Shown piece after piece: positions 1 through 5,723 of a stretch of DNA of 17,248 nucleotides. Made by a program: the position numbers and the translations under genes. This DNA comes from an uncultured Eubacterium sp. (GTDB lineage: Bacteria > Bacillota > Clostridia > Peptostreptococcales > Anaerovoracaceae), in assembly GCA_937894585.1 (NCBI GenBank), contig CALBGO010000066.1, forward strand, positions 1 to 17,248. The letters run 5' to 3'. A model generated the notes under the pieces. It was not told the origin of the DNA. It worked only from the letters and a program-made list of their open reading frames with translations, and did not search any database. Position 1 is the first letter of the stretch; each line of letters starts with the position of its first letter.

Positions 1-52
1 GGTTACAAATTGCTATTTAGATTGTGTTCCACCCCAACTATTGACATAGAGC
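1..52 (-). mobile_element. Possible terminal end of an ISL3-like insertion sequence
   Basis: Read on the minus strand, position 52 begins GGCTCTATGTCAATAG and runs leftwards out of the window. A GGCTCT(a/t)TGTCAA start is what I remember of ISL3-family terminal inverted repeats, so the body of the element would lie to the left. No transposase is visible in 52 bases and the other end is outside the window, so this rests on resemblance only. If right, the 8 bp from 53 would be one copy of the target duplication. Confidence 0.35.
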
Positions 53-110
53 CAACTTTTGTTTCCGTTTCTCTAATCGGTATACAATAACCCCTTTTTT
101 GACGCAGATC

Positions 111-1742
111 TTACATCATGCCGCCCATACCGCCGCCCGGCATTCCTGCAGGCATAGCAGGAGCATCTTCCTTGATGTCAACAATACCTGCTTCTGTTGT
201 CAGCAGCATTGCGGATGCGGAAGCTGCGTTCTGCAGTGCGGAACGAGTAACTTTAACAGGGTCAACGATACCTGCTTCAATCATATCAACATATTCTTCT
301 GTTGCTGCGTTGAAGCCATATCCGACTTTCTGGTTCTTTACTTCGGAAACGACTACGCTGCCTTCGAAGCCTGCGTTTTCAGCAATCTGTCTAACAGGTT
401 CTTCCAGAGCTCTTTCGATAATCTTAGCGCCTGTTCTCTCGTCGCCTTCCAAACCTTCAATGTATTTGCTTACAGCAGGAATTGCGCTGCACAGTGCAAT
501 ACCGCCGCCTGCTACAATACCTTCTTCAACTGCTGCCTTAGTAGCGTTCAGTGCGTCTTCGATTCTCAGTTTTCTTTCTTTCAGTTCAGTTTCTGTTGCT
601 GCGCCGACTTTGATAACAGCTACGCCGCCGGACAGTTTAGCCAGTCTTTCCTGTAATTTTTCTTTATCGAATTCGGATTCGGTTTCTTCGATCTGAGCTT
701 TAATAGAAGCGATTCTTGCGTCGATGTCTGCTTTTTCACCCGCACCGTTTACGATAGTTGTAGTGTCTTTGTCAACTTTAACAGTTGCAGCCTGACCCAG
801 CATATCGATAGTAGCTTCCTTCAGGTCGTAGCCCACTTCTTCGCTGATTACTACGCCGCCTGTCAGAACTGCGATATCTTCCATCATAGCCTTTCTTCTG
901 TCGCCGAAGCCCGGAGCCTTTACTGCTACGCAGTCGATTGTGCCTCTCAGTTTGTTCAGAACTAATGTAGTTAAAGCTTCGCCTTCCACATCTTCTGCAA
1001 CGATTAAGAGCTTGCGGCCCATCTTTACTACCTGTTCCAGCAGCGGCAGCAGTTCCTGAATGTTGCTGATCTTCTTGTCAGTTAACAGAATCAGAGGATT
1101 TTCCAAAACAGCTTCCATCTTTTCTGTGTCGCTTACCATATATGCGGACAGATAACCTCTGTCAAACTGCATACCTTCTACTACATCGAGAGTTGTTCCC
1201 AGAGATTTTGCTTCTTCTACGGTAATAACGCCGTCGTTTCCGACTTTTTCCATAGCTTCTGCGATTAAAGCGCCGATTGTATCGTCAGCTGCAGAAACAG
1301 AAGCAACTTGTGCGATGCTTTCTTTTGTTTCTACTTTCTTGGAGATTGTAGCGATTTTTTCTACAGCAGCTTCTACAGCGCCCTGAATACCTCTCTTCAG
1401 TACCATTGGGTTCGCGCCTGCAGCTACATTCTTGAATCCTTCTTTAATGATAATCTGTGCCAGCAGTGTTGCGGTTGTAGTTCCGTCACCTGCTACATCG
1501 TTGGTTTTGGTAGCTACTTCTTTTACAAGCTGTGCGCCCATATTTTCAACGCCGTCTTCCAATTCGATTTCTCTTGCAATGGTTACACCGTCATTGGTGA
1601 TCAGCGGAGAACCGAAAGATTTGTTAATCAGTACGTTTCTGCCCTTAGGTCCAAGGGTAATCTTTACTGTATCTGCTAATTTGTCAACGCCTGCCTGTAA
1701 TTTTCTTCTGGCGTCTTCGCCGTAATATAAATCTTTTGCCAT
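111..1742 (-). CDS. groEL: Chaperonin GroEL (Hsp60, 60 kDa)
   Basis: ATP-dependent cytosolic chaperonin subunit that forms the double heptameric ring and, with GroES, encloses unfolded proteins. The 543-residue product is full length for the family. It shows the ATP-site GDGTTT motif at residues 85-90 (catalytic Asp86), the N-terminal ITLGPKGRNV segment, and the typical Gly/Met-rich tail ending GGMGGMM. The ATG at 1742 is preceded by GGGAGGT about 8 bases upstream. It lies 18 bases behind groES and is surely cotranscribed with it from the CIRCE-controlled promoter near 2120-2150. No terminator hairpin is evident between its stop and position 52, where an insertion-sequence end may start. Confidence 0.98.
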   Translation of the reverse strand: MAKDLYYGEDARRKLQAGVDKLADTVKITLGPKGRNVLINKSFGSPLITNDGVTIAREIELEDGVENMGAQLVKEVATKTNDVAGDGTTTATLLAQIIIKEGFKNVAAGANPMVLKRGIQGAVEAAVEKIATISKKVETKESIAQVASVSAADDTIGALIAEAMEKVGNDGVITVEEAKSLGTTLDVVEGMQFDRGYLSAYMVSDTEKMEAVLENPLILLTDKKISNIQELLPLLEQVVKMGRKLLIVAEDVEGEALTTLVLNKLRGTIDCVAVKAPGFGDRRKAMMEDIAVLTGGVVISEEVGYDLKEATIDMLGQAATVKVDKDTTTIVNGAGEKADIDARIASIKAQIEETESEFDKEKLQERLAKLSGGVAVIKVGAATETELKERKLRIEDALNATKAAVEEGIVAGGGIALCSAIPAVSKYIEGLEGDERTGAKIIERALEEPVRQIAENAGFEGSVVVSEVKNQKVGYGFNAATEEYVDMIEAGIVDPVKVTRSALQNAASASAMLLTTEAGIVDIKEDAPAMPAGMPGGGMGGMM

Positions 1743-1760
1743 TTCTCTATACCTCCCGAA

Positions 1761-2039
1761 TTATTCTACGATTGCCAGGATATCAGCCTGATTCATAATT
1801 TTGTATTCTTCGCCGTTATACTTTACGGTATTTCCGCCGTACTGTGCAAAGATAACTCTGTCTCCGACTTTCAGTTCCATCGGTTCATCCTTAGTACCTG
1901 CGCCGACTGCAACAACTTCTGCTGTCTGCGGTTTTTCCTTTGCGGAGTTTGCCAGGATAATGCCACCCTGTGTTTTCTCCTCGGCCTCTAACTGTTTGAT
2001 TACAACTCTGGCGCCAAGCGGCTTGATTCCTAAACTCAT
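1761..2039 (-). CDS. groES: Co-chaperonin GroES (Hsp10)
   Basis: Seven-subunit lid of the GroEL chamber. The 92-residue length is normal. It begins with the family pattern IKPLGARVVIK, followed by the mobile loop around residues 18-33 (EEKTQGGIILANSAKEKP) that docks on GroEL, and the DRVIFAQYGG segment. The ATG at 2039 has a strong GGAGGT 7 bases upstream. First gene of the groES-groEL operon; its leader carries a CIRCE operator, so heat-shock control by HrcA is expected. hrcA itself is not in the window. Confidence 0.98.
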   Translation of the reverse strand: MSLGIKPLGARVVIKQLEAEEKTQGGIILANSAKEKPQTAEVVAVGAGTKDEPMELKVGDRVIFAQYGGNTVKYNGEEYKIMNQADILAIVE

Positions 2040-2085
2040 TTCACTACCTCCATATATAAATTATATTCTGTACTTGTTTGAATTA

Positions 2086-2112
2086 TTAGCACTCATTTAA
2101 CCCGAGTGCTAA
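2086..2112. promoter_or_regulatory. CIRCE operator (HrcA binding site)
   Basis: A perfect inverted repeat: TTAGCACTC (2086-2094), a 9-base spacer, GAGTGCTAA (2104-2112). This matches the published CIRCE consensus at all 18 arm positions. It starts a few bases downstream of the expected transcription start of groES, the usual position for HrcA repression of groESL in Firmicutes. Confidence 0.97.
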
Positions 2113-2122
2113 CTACCTTTTT

Positions 2123-2151
2123 ATTGTAGGTCTTTCTTCCCGTATTGTCAA
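2123..2151 (-). promoter_or_regulatory. Sigma-A promoter of groESL
   Basis: On the minus strand a perfect -35 box TTGACA (2151-2146) is separated by 17 bases from a -10 box TACAAT (2128-2123). The predicted start near 2116 places the CIRCE element at roughly +4 to +30 of the transcript. Confidence 0.9.
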
Positions 2152-2185
2152 TACATTTTAGAAATTTTTTTATGTGTTTTTCGTG

Positions 2186-2238
2186 AAAAAAATTCCCCGC
2201 AAAAGTTCCGTTTTCTCGAAAACTCTTTACAGGGAATT
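2186..2238 (-). terminator. Probable intrinsic terminator of the ogg transcript
   Basis: On the minus strand AATTCCC (2238-2232) pairs with GGGAATT (2197-2191), enclosing an inner perfect stem GTTTTC/GAAAAC (2223-2210); a run of seven T follows (2192-2186). The outer loop is long, so strength is uncertain. It lies 6 bases after the ogg stop codon and before the groESL promoter, which is where a terminator would insulate the heat-shock operon. Confidence 0.5.
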
Positions 2239-2243
2239 AAACT

Positions 2244-3287
2244 TCAATTGTTTTCTCTCATATAATAAAACAGGTACTGCTGCGCAAAACCGCCCAGACT
2301 GCCGAACTTCTTTCCGGCAAATTCCGCAATGGCATTCCGATTGCCCTCATCAAGTCCGTAAAGACGGTTCATTACCCGCGCCACCCAGACATCGACGGGA
2401 AAACTCTCGTACCTGCTCATACCAAAGAGGGAAATGCAGTCCGCCACCTTCGGACCCACGCCGCAAAGCTGCCGCAGAGACGCTTCATCAAAAGGCAGTC
2501 CTTTTTCACAGACAGTCTGCGCCGTTTTAATCAGGTATCCCGCTCTGTAACCCAGCTTCACCGGCGCCAGTTCTTCCACTGTCAGTGACGCCAGTTTTTC
2601 CGGTCCCGGCAGGCTGTAAAGGATTCTGCTCCCGAAAGAATACGCAGAGTCCGCAGCTGCTTCCGTTTTTTCATGCATTACAGTATCCGTTCCGGTCTTT
2701 TCATATATCACCGGAATTTTTTCTGTTTCTTCTCCGCAGACCTCTGCGACAGGTTCTCCGAACAAAGCCGCCAGATTTTCAATGCATCCCTTGATTCTGG
2801 GAATATTATTGTTCTGAGATATAATAAAGGAAAGAATGGTTTCCCAAAGGTCCTGATTCAAAATATGAATTCCCCAACCAAAAGATACTGCTTTTTTCAT
2901 CACCTGATCGCCGCGAATCAGTTTTCTCTTGATTTTTCCGTAATCTCTGTCCAAATCCAAATAGCTCCGCCAGAAATCTTCTCCTTCAAACGCCTGCATC
3001 CCCTGCGCAGAAAAAGATTTATCTTCTGTATTCTCCTGCCGAAGCGGCTTCTTTTCTTCGCTGTTTTCTCCGTACAGCTTTCCGATTTCTGTAATGATCA
3101 GTCTGCCGCCTTTTTCTAAAAGCTCCTTATCCTTCGGTTCAAATCGGATATTTGCGGCCCGTCCTCCCGCAATTCCGCTGTATGATCCGTCAGGCTTGCA
3201 ATTCCACCGAAAGCACTGCCCGCATTCAAACACATGCCGGGGATAAAAATCAAAAGTATCTTCTATTATATATACCTTTTTATTCAT
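2244..3287 (-). CDS. ogg: OGG1-type 8-oxoguanine DNA glycosylase / AP lyase
   Basis: Base-excision repair enzyme removing 8-oxoguanine opposite C, with lyase activity. The 347-residue protein has the OGG N-terminal domain (FECGQCFRW near residues 20-28), the SFIISQNNNIPRI segment (153-165) that matches the NNN region of OGG1, and the helix-hairpin-helix signature GVGPKVADC (276-284) with the Schiff-base lysine K280, followed by FPVDVW with catalytic D299. It appears longer than typical clostridial OGGs because of two hydrophilic stretches, about 71-104 and 183-218, inside the fold. Its start overlaps the stop of the upstream P-loop/Asp23 gene by 4 bases (ATGA), so the two are translationally coupled. 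Confidence 0.88.
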   Translation of the reverse strand: MNKKVYIIEDTFDFYPRHVFECGQCFRWNCKPDGSYSGIAGGRAANIRFEPKDKELLEKGGRLIITEIGKLYGENSEEKKPLRQENTEDKSFSAQGMQAFEGEDFWRSYLDLDRDYGKIKRKLIRGDQVMKKAVSFGWGIHILNQDLWETILSFIISQNNNIPRIKGCIENLAALFGEPVAEVCGEETEKIPVIYEKTGTDTVMHEKTEAAADSAYSFGSRILYSLPGPEKLASLTVEELAPVKLGYRAGYLIKTAQTVCEKGLPFDEASLRQLCGVGPKVADCISLFGMSRYESFPVDVWVARVMNRLYGLDEGNRNAIAEFAGKKFGSLGGFAQQYLFYYMRENN

Positions 3288-4099
3288 TGTTTTTCGATAC
3301 CCCGGACTTCTACATTTACACCTGTCACATTAAACGCAGTCATAGATTCCACCGTTTCTGCAAGACGCTTTTGAAATTCACAGGCACACTCCCAGATTTT
3401 CGTCTTATCACTAACAGAAACAGCCACATCCATAATCAGATTGTCAGGTGCAGTATTCTCGTAAACCTTCAGCACGCGCACCACACCATCTGATTCCCGT
3501 GCTACACATTTTGCAATATCCGTCATCACCGAATCAGAAATAAAGAACTCGCCCATATAACTGAAAGTAGGCCGCACAACGGTTTTTTCCGAAAACTGAT
3601 CTTTGCCGCCTACGCTTCTGCCGCGAAAAATCCGCAAAGGGTCCAGAAAATATCCGGCAAAATCCCTTTTCAGCTGCAGGGTAGGGACAGGGATAATATG
3701 TTTTCCCAAAGTCTGCCGCTGTTTCTCTGCAATCTCCCGTTCTTCTTCACTGGTGATATTTTCAATATAAATCCGTTCACTGACCTCAGGCAGTGACAGC
3801 CGTTCCACGATTTTGTCAGTCATACGGTCGCTGGTTCCGATAATCAGAAGCGATTTGGGAGATAATTCCCGAATTCTGCGTGCCACAGACTCGGCATGTT
3901 CATCCAAAGTGAACAGCGCTGTTTTAATCGCGCCGACCATTGTTTTTTGACGCTTTGCGGAAATTCCCGCTTCCACGCGGTTTCTGTAAATAAACAATCC
4001 GTCATCTATGATGCTTTCTATATTCTTTTCTTTGCAGAGGTTAATGGCCTGGTAGGATTTACCTGTTCCACTTTTCCCCGTAAGAGTATAAACTTTCAT
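3284..4099 (-). CDS. P-loop ATP-binding protein with C-terminal Asp23/Gls24-like domain
   Basis: A 271-residue protein with two parts. Residues 1-110 carry a Walker A motif GKSGTGKS (8-15) and a hydrophobic strand SLLIIGTSD (82-90) that could be Walker B-like, as in small nucleotide-binding NTPases. Residues about 175-268 (from PTFSYMGEFFISDSVMTDIAKCVAR to FNVTGVNVEVRGI) resemble Asp23/Gls24 alkaline-shock domains: an I-x-D-x-V-x-x-x-I-A start, then two beta strands, an amphipathic helix, and a final V-x-V-x-V-x-x-I strand. No signal peptide or membrane segment is seen. The role is unknown; Asp23-family proteins are linked to cell-envelope stress in Gram-positives. It overlaps ogg by 4 bases and is divergent from the ferredoxin gene. 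The ribosome site is weak (GAAGGG about 15 bases upstream). Confidence 0.75.
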   Translation of the reverse strand: MKVYTLTGKSGTGKSYQAINLCKEKNIESIIDDGLFIYRNRVEAGISAKRQKTMVGAIKTALFTLDEHAESVARRIRELSPKSLLIIGTSDRMTDKIVERLSLPEVSERIYIENITSEEEREIAEKQRQTLGKHIIPVPTLQLKRDFAGYFLDPLRIFRGRSVGGKDQFSEKTVVRPTFSYMGEFFISDSVMTDIAKCVARESDGVVRVLKVYENTAPDNLIMDVAVSVSDKTKIWECACEFQKRLAETVESMTAFNVTGVNVEVRGIEKQ

Positions 4100-4100
4100 C

Positions 4101-4129
4101 TTTACTATTTCTTGCCCTTCTGTTATAAT
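4101..4129 (+). promoter_or_regulatory. Promoter of the ferredoxin gene
   Basis: A perfect -10 box TATAAT (4124-4129) with a fair -35 box TTTACT (4101-4106) at 17-base spacing, 42 bases before the ferredoxin ATG. The -35 box almost touches the start of the divergent P-loop/Asp23 gene (4099). Confidence 0.7.
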
Positions 4130-4141
4130 GTTACTTGATTC

Positions 4142-4153
4142 AAGACATGTCTT
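4142..4153. promoter_or_regulatory. Perfect 12-bp palindrome in the ferredoxin leader, possible operator
   Basis: AAGACATGTCTT is identical to its reverse complement. It lies 12 bases past the ferredoxin -10 box, just downstream of the expected transcription start and just before the AGGAGG ribosome site. The position suits a repressor site that could also affect the divergent P-loop/Asp23-ogg pair. No known regulator consensus is recognised. Confidence 0.35.
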
Positions 4154-4171
4154 AAAAGGAGGATATATATC

Positions 4172-4342
4172 ATGGCTTACAAAATTACTGACGCTTGCAT
4201 CAGCTGTGGAGCTTGTGCAGCAGAATGTCCGGTAGAAGCTATCTCCGAAGGCGATGCTACATATGTAATCGACGCAGACAAATGTATTGACTGCGGCGCT
4301 TGCGCTGGTGCTTGCCCGGTAGATGCTCCGGTTGAAGGTTAA
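4172..4342 (+). CDS. fdx: 2[4Fe-4S] clostridial-type ferredoxin
   Basis: A 56-residue low-potential electron carrier, the classic clostridial size. Two CxxCxxCxxxCP motifs are complete: C9, C12, C15, C19 and C38, C41, C44, C48, each set closed by a proline (P20, P49). The two halves are internal repeats (CISCGACAAECPV versus CIDCGACAGACPV). The ATG is preceded by a very strong AGGAGG, and codon use is restricted, both in line with a highly expressed protein. It is a single-gene transcript with its own promoter and terminator. In an anaerobe it would serve oxidoreductases such as pyruvate:ferredoxin oxidoreductase or hydrogenase, none of which are in the window. Confidence 0.97.
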   Translation: MAYKITDACISCGACAAECPVEAISEGDATYVIDADKCIDCGACAGACPVDAPVEG

Positions 4343-4362
4343 TCAGAACTATAACCAAATCG

Positions 4363-4397
4363 ATAAGACTGTTTCATAAAGAAACAGTCTTATTTCT
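4363..4397 (+). terminator. Strong intrinsic terminator after the ferredoxin gene
   Basis: A perfect 13-bp stem: ATAAGACTGTTTC (4363-4375), loop ATAAA, GAAACAGTCTTAT (4381-4393), followed by TTCTT. It ends the ferredoxin transcript 20 bases after the stop codon. Confidence 0.85.
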
Positions 4398-4544
4398 TAT
4401 GTAAGGAATACCCCGATTTCCGATATTTCGTAAAGACCGGCAGTATTCTGATTCATTTTGCTGTACTCCTTATCCCCTTGCCCTTTCTCTTTTGTCAGCA
4501 CTTTCCGTCAAAAATCCGATGCCGCTTTCAACACCCTGAAGCCG

Positions 4545-5225
4545 CTATTCAATGCGGGATTTTTCCAGTTCTTTTTCCTTGTGAGCCGCTTCTTTTTTCT
4601 GAATATCGTTCATATGGTATGCCAGAGAATGCAGGCTGTCTGACAGATGAACATTTTCCAGAGCCACATGTTTAGGCACCTCTATGTCAGTCGGTGCAAA
4701 ATTCCAGATTCCTTTTACACCTGCAAAAGACAGCCTGTCGGCAACTTCCTGGGCATTTTCCTGACCTACGCAAATAATGCCGATGTCAATTTCCTCTTCT
4801 TCTACAAACTCAACGATATTTTCGTAATCCATAATCTCCATACCGTCAAGTTCTTTTCCAATCAGCAGCGGGTTCACTTCAAAAACTCCGTAAACCTTAA
4901 AGCCCTGTTTATGAAAATGTGTATATTTCGCAATAGCCTGACCGAGATTACCCGCACCCATAATAACCATACGATATTCTTTGTCCAGACCTAAAATCGC
5001 ACTGATTTCATCATAAAGGCCCTTTACGCTGTAGCCGTAGCCCTGCTGGCCGAATCCTCCGAAGTTGTTCAAATCCTGACGAATCTGCGACGCAGTGTAA
5101 CCGATCAGGTTACTGAACTCCTTTGAAGAAATTTTTTCCACACCTTTTTTTCGTAATTCAATCAGATACCGTCTGTATCTAGGCAGCCGCTTGATGACTG
5201 CATTGGATATCTTTGCGTTTTTCAT
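4545..5225 (-). CDS. rex: Redox-sensing transcriptional repressor Rex
   Basis: NADH/NAD+-responsive repressor of fermentative and respiratory genes in Gram-positives. The 226-residue protein has an N-terminal winged helix (about 1-75, with IGYTASQIRQDL as recognition region, then FGGFGQQGYGY) and a Rossmann domain with the NAD-binding motif GAGNLG (90-95). The acidic residue after the second strand, usually Asp in Rex (F-D-x-D-P), is Glu here (VFEVNP, 115-119). A charged tail follows residue 208. The ATG at 5225 has an AGGTG about 10 bases upstream. It stands alone between the acpP terminator and the convergent ferredoxin terminator. I found no clear Rex-box (TTGTGA/TTGTTAA inverted repeat) in the window, so its targets are not visible here. 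Confidence 0.95.
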   Translation of the reverse strand: MKNAKISNAVIKRLPRYRRYLIELRKKGVEKISSKEFSNLIGYTASQIRQDLNNFGGFGQQGYGYSVKGLYDEISAILGLDKEYRMVIMGAGNLGQAIAKYTHFHKQGFKVYGVFEVNPLLIGKELDGMEIMDYENIVEFVEEEEIDIGIICVGQENAQEVADRLSFAGVKGIWNFAPTDIEVPKHVALENVHLSDSLHSLAYHMNDIQKKEAAHKEKELEKSRIE

Positions 5226-5266
5226 ATGCGCACTTCACCTCGTTTCTACAGTTTTTTATTCTTATC

Positions 5267-5286
5267 AAAGCAGACCACTCTGCTTT
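5267..5286. repeat. Perfect hairpin in the rex leader
   Basis: AAAGCAGA (5267-5274), loop CCAC, TCTGCTTT (5279-5286): an 8-bp perfect stem 41 bases upstream of the rex start codon. In the plus direction it is followed by two further T; in the rex direction no T-run follows, so it is more likely an operator or leader structure than a terminator for rex. Confidence 0.4.
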
Positions 5287-5346
5287 TTCTGCGGAACCTG
5301 CCCGAACCCCTTCCCGATCCGAAAAAGCGGCAGGCCCCTATGTTAC

Positions 5347-5371
5347 AAAAAAGCCCGTCATGGCTGACGGG
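5347..5371 (-). terminator. Intrinsic terminator after acpP
   Basis: On the minus strand CCCGTCA (5371... to 5365) pairs with TGACGGG (5360-5354) around a GCCA loop, followed by C and six T (5352-5347). It lies 10 bases after the acpP stop codon and separates acpP from rex. Confidence 0.85.
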
Positions 5372-5381
5372 TTTTGTTTGG

Positions 5382-5618
5382 TTATTCCTGATCGCTGTGT
5401 TCTTCGACATATTTTACCAAGTCGCCTACTAACTGAAATTTCTCAGCCTCTTCATCCGGAATTTCGATATCAAATTCTTCTTCGATTGCCATGATGATTT
5501 CTACAGCATCAAGAGAGTCAGCCTCTAAATCCTTCATCATATTAGTGTCCATCGTTACCATGGATTCGCCGACGCTCAGCTGCTCCATAATAATTGATCT
5601 GATTTTATCAAAAGCCAT
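5382..5618 (-). CDS. acpP: Acyl carrier protein
   Basis: Carries growing acyl chains as phosphopantetheine thioesters in fatty-acid synthesis. The 78-residue acidic protein has the phosphopantetheine site DSLD (34-37, attachment at S35) followed by the helix II pattern AVEIIMAIEEEFDIEIPDEEAE, all typical of bacterial ACP. The ATG at 5618 has GGAGG at a good distance. It has its own TTGCAT/TATAAT promoter and a strong terminator, so it is a single-gene unit. No other fab genes lie nearby, so this could be the general ACP or a second copy. Confidence 0.95.
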   Translation of the reverse strand: MAFDKIRSIIMEQLSVGESMVTMDTNMMKDLEADSLDAVEIIMAIEEEFDIEIPDEEAEKFQLVGDLVKYVEEHSDQE

Positions 5619-5658
5619 AATTAACCTCCATTTGTCTCATTACTTAATTACAAAAAAC

Positions 5659-5687
5659 ATTATAGTTTACCCACCTATGTAATGCAA
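5659..5687 (-). promoter_or_regulatory. Promoter of acpP
   Basis: On the minus strand -35 TTGCAT (5687-5682), 17-base spacer, -10 TATAAT (5664-5659), about 40 bases before the acpP ATG. It lies in the gap after the ABC-F stop codon. No FapR-like site (TTAGTACCTA type) is seen. Confidence 0.8.
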
Positions 5688-5723
5688 GCAGTTTTTGGAA
5701 ATTTTGTCTGTTTGCCTTAGATT

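Noticed and set aside
41..90. TTGACA (41-46) and a TATACAAT-like word (81-88) as a plus-strand promoter
   Set aside because: The boxes are 34 bases apart, far from the 16-18 needed, and no plus-strand gene follows.
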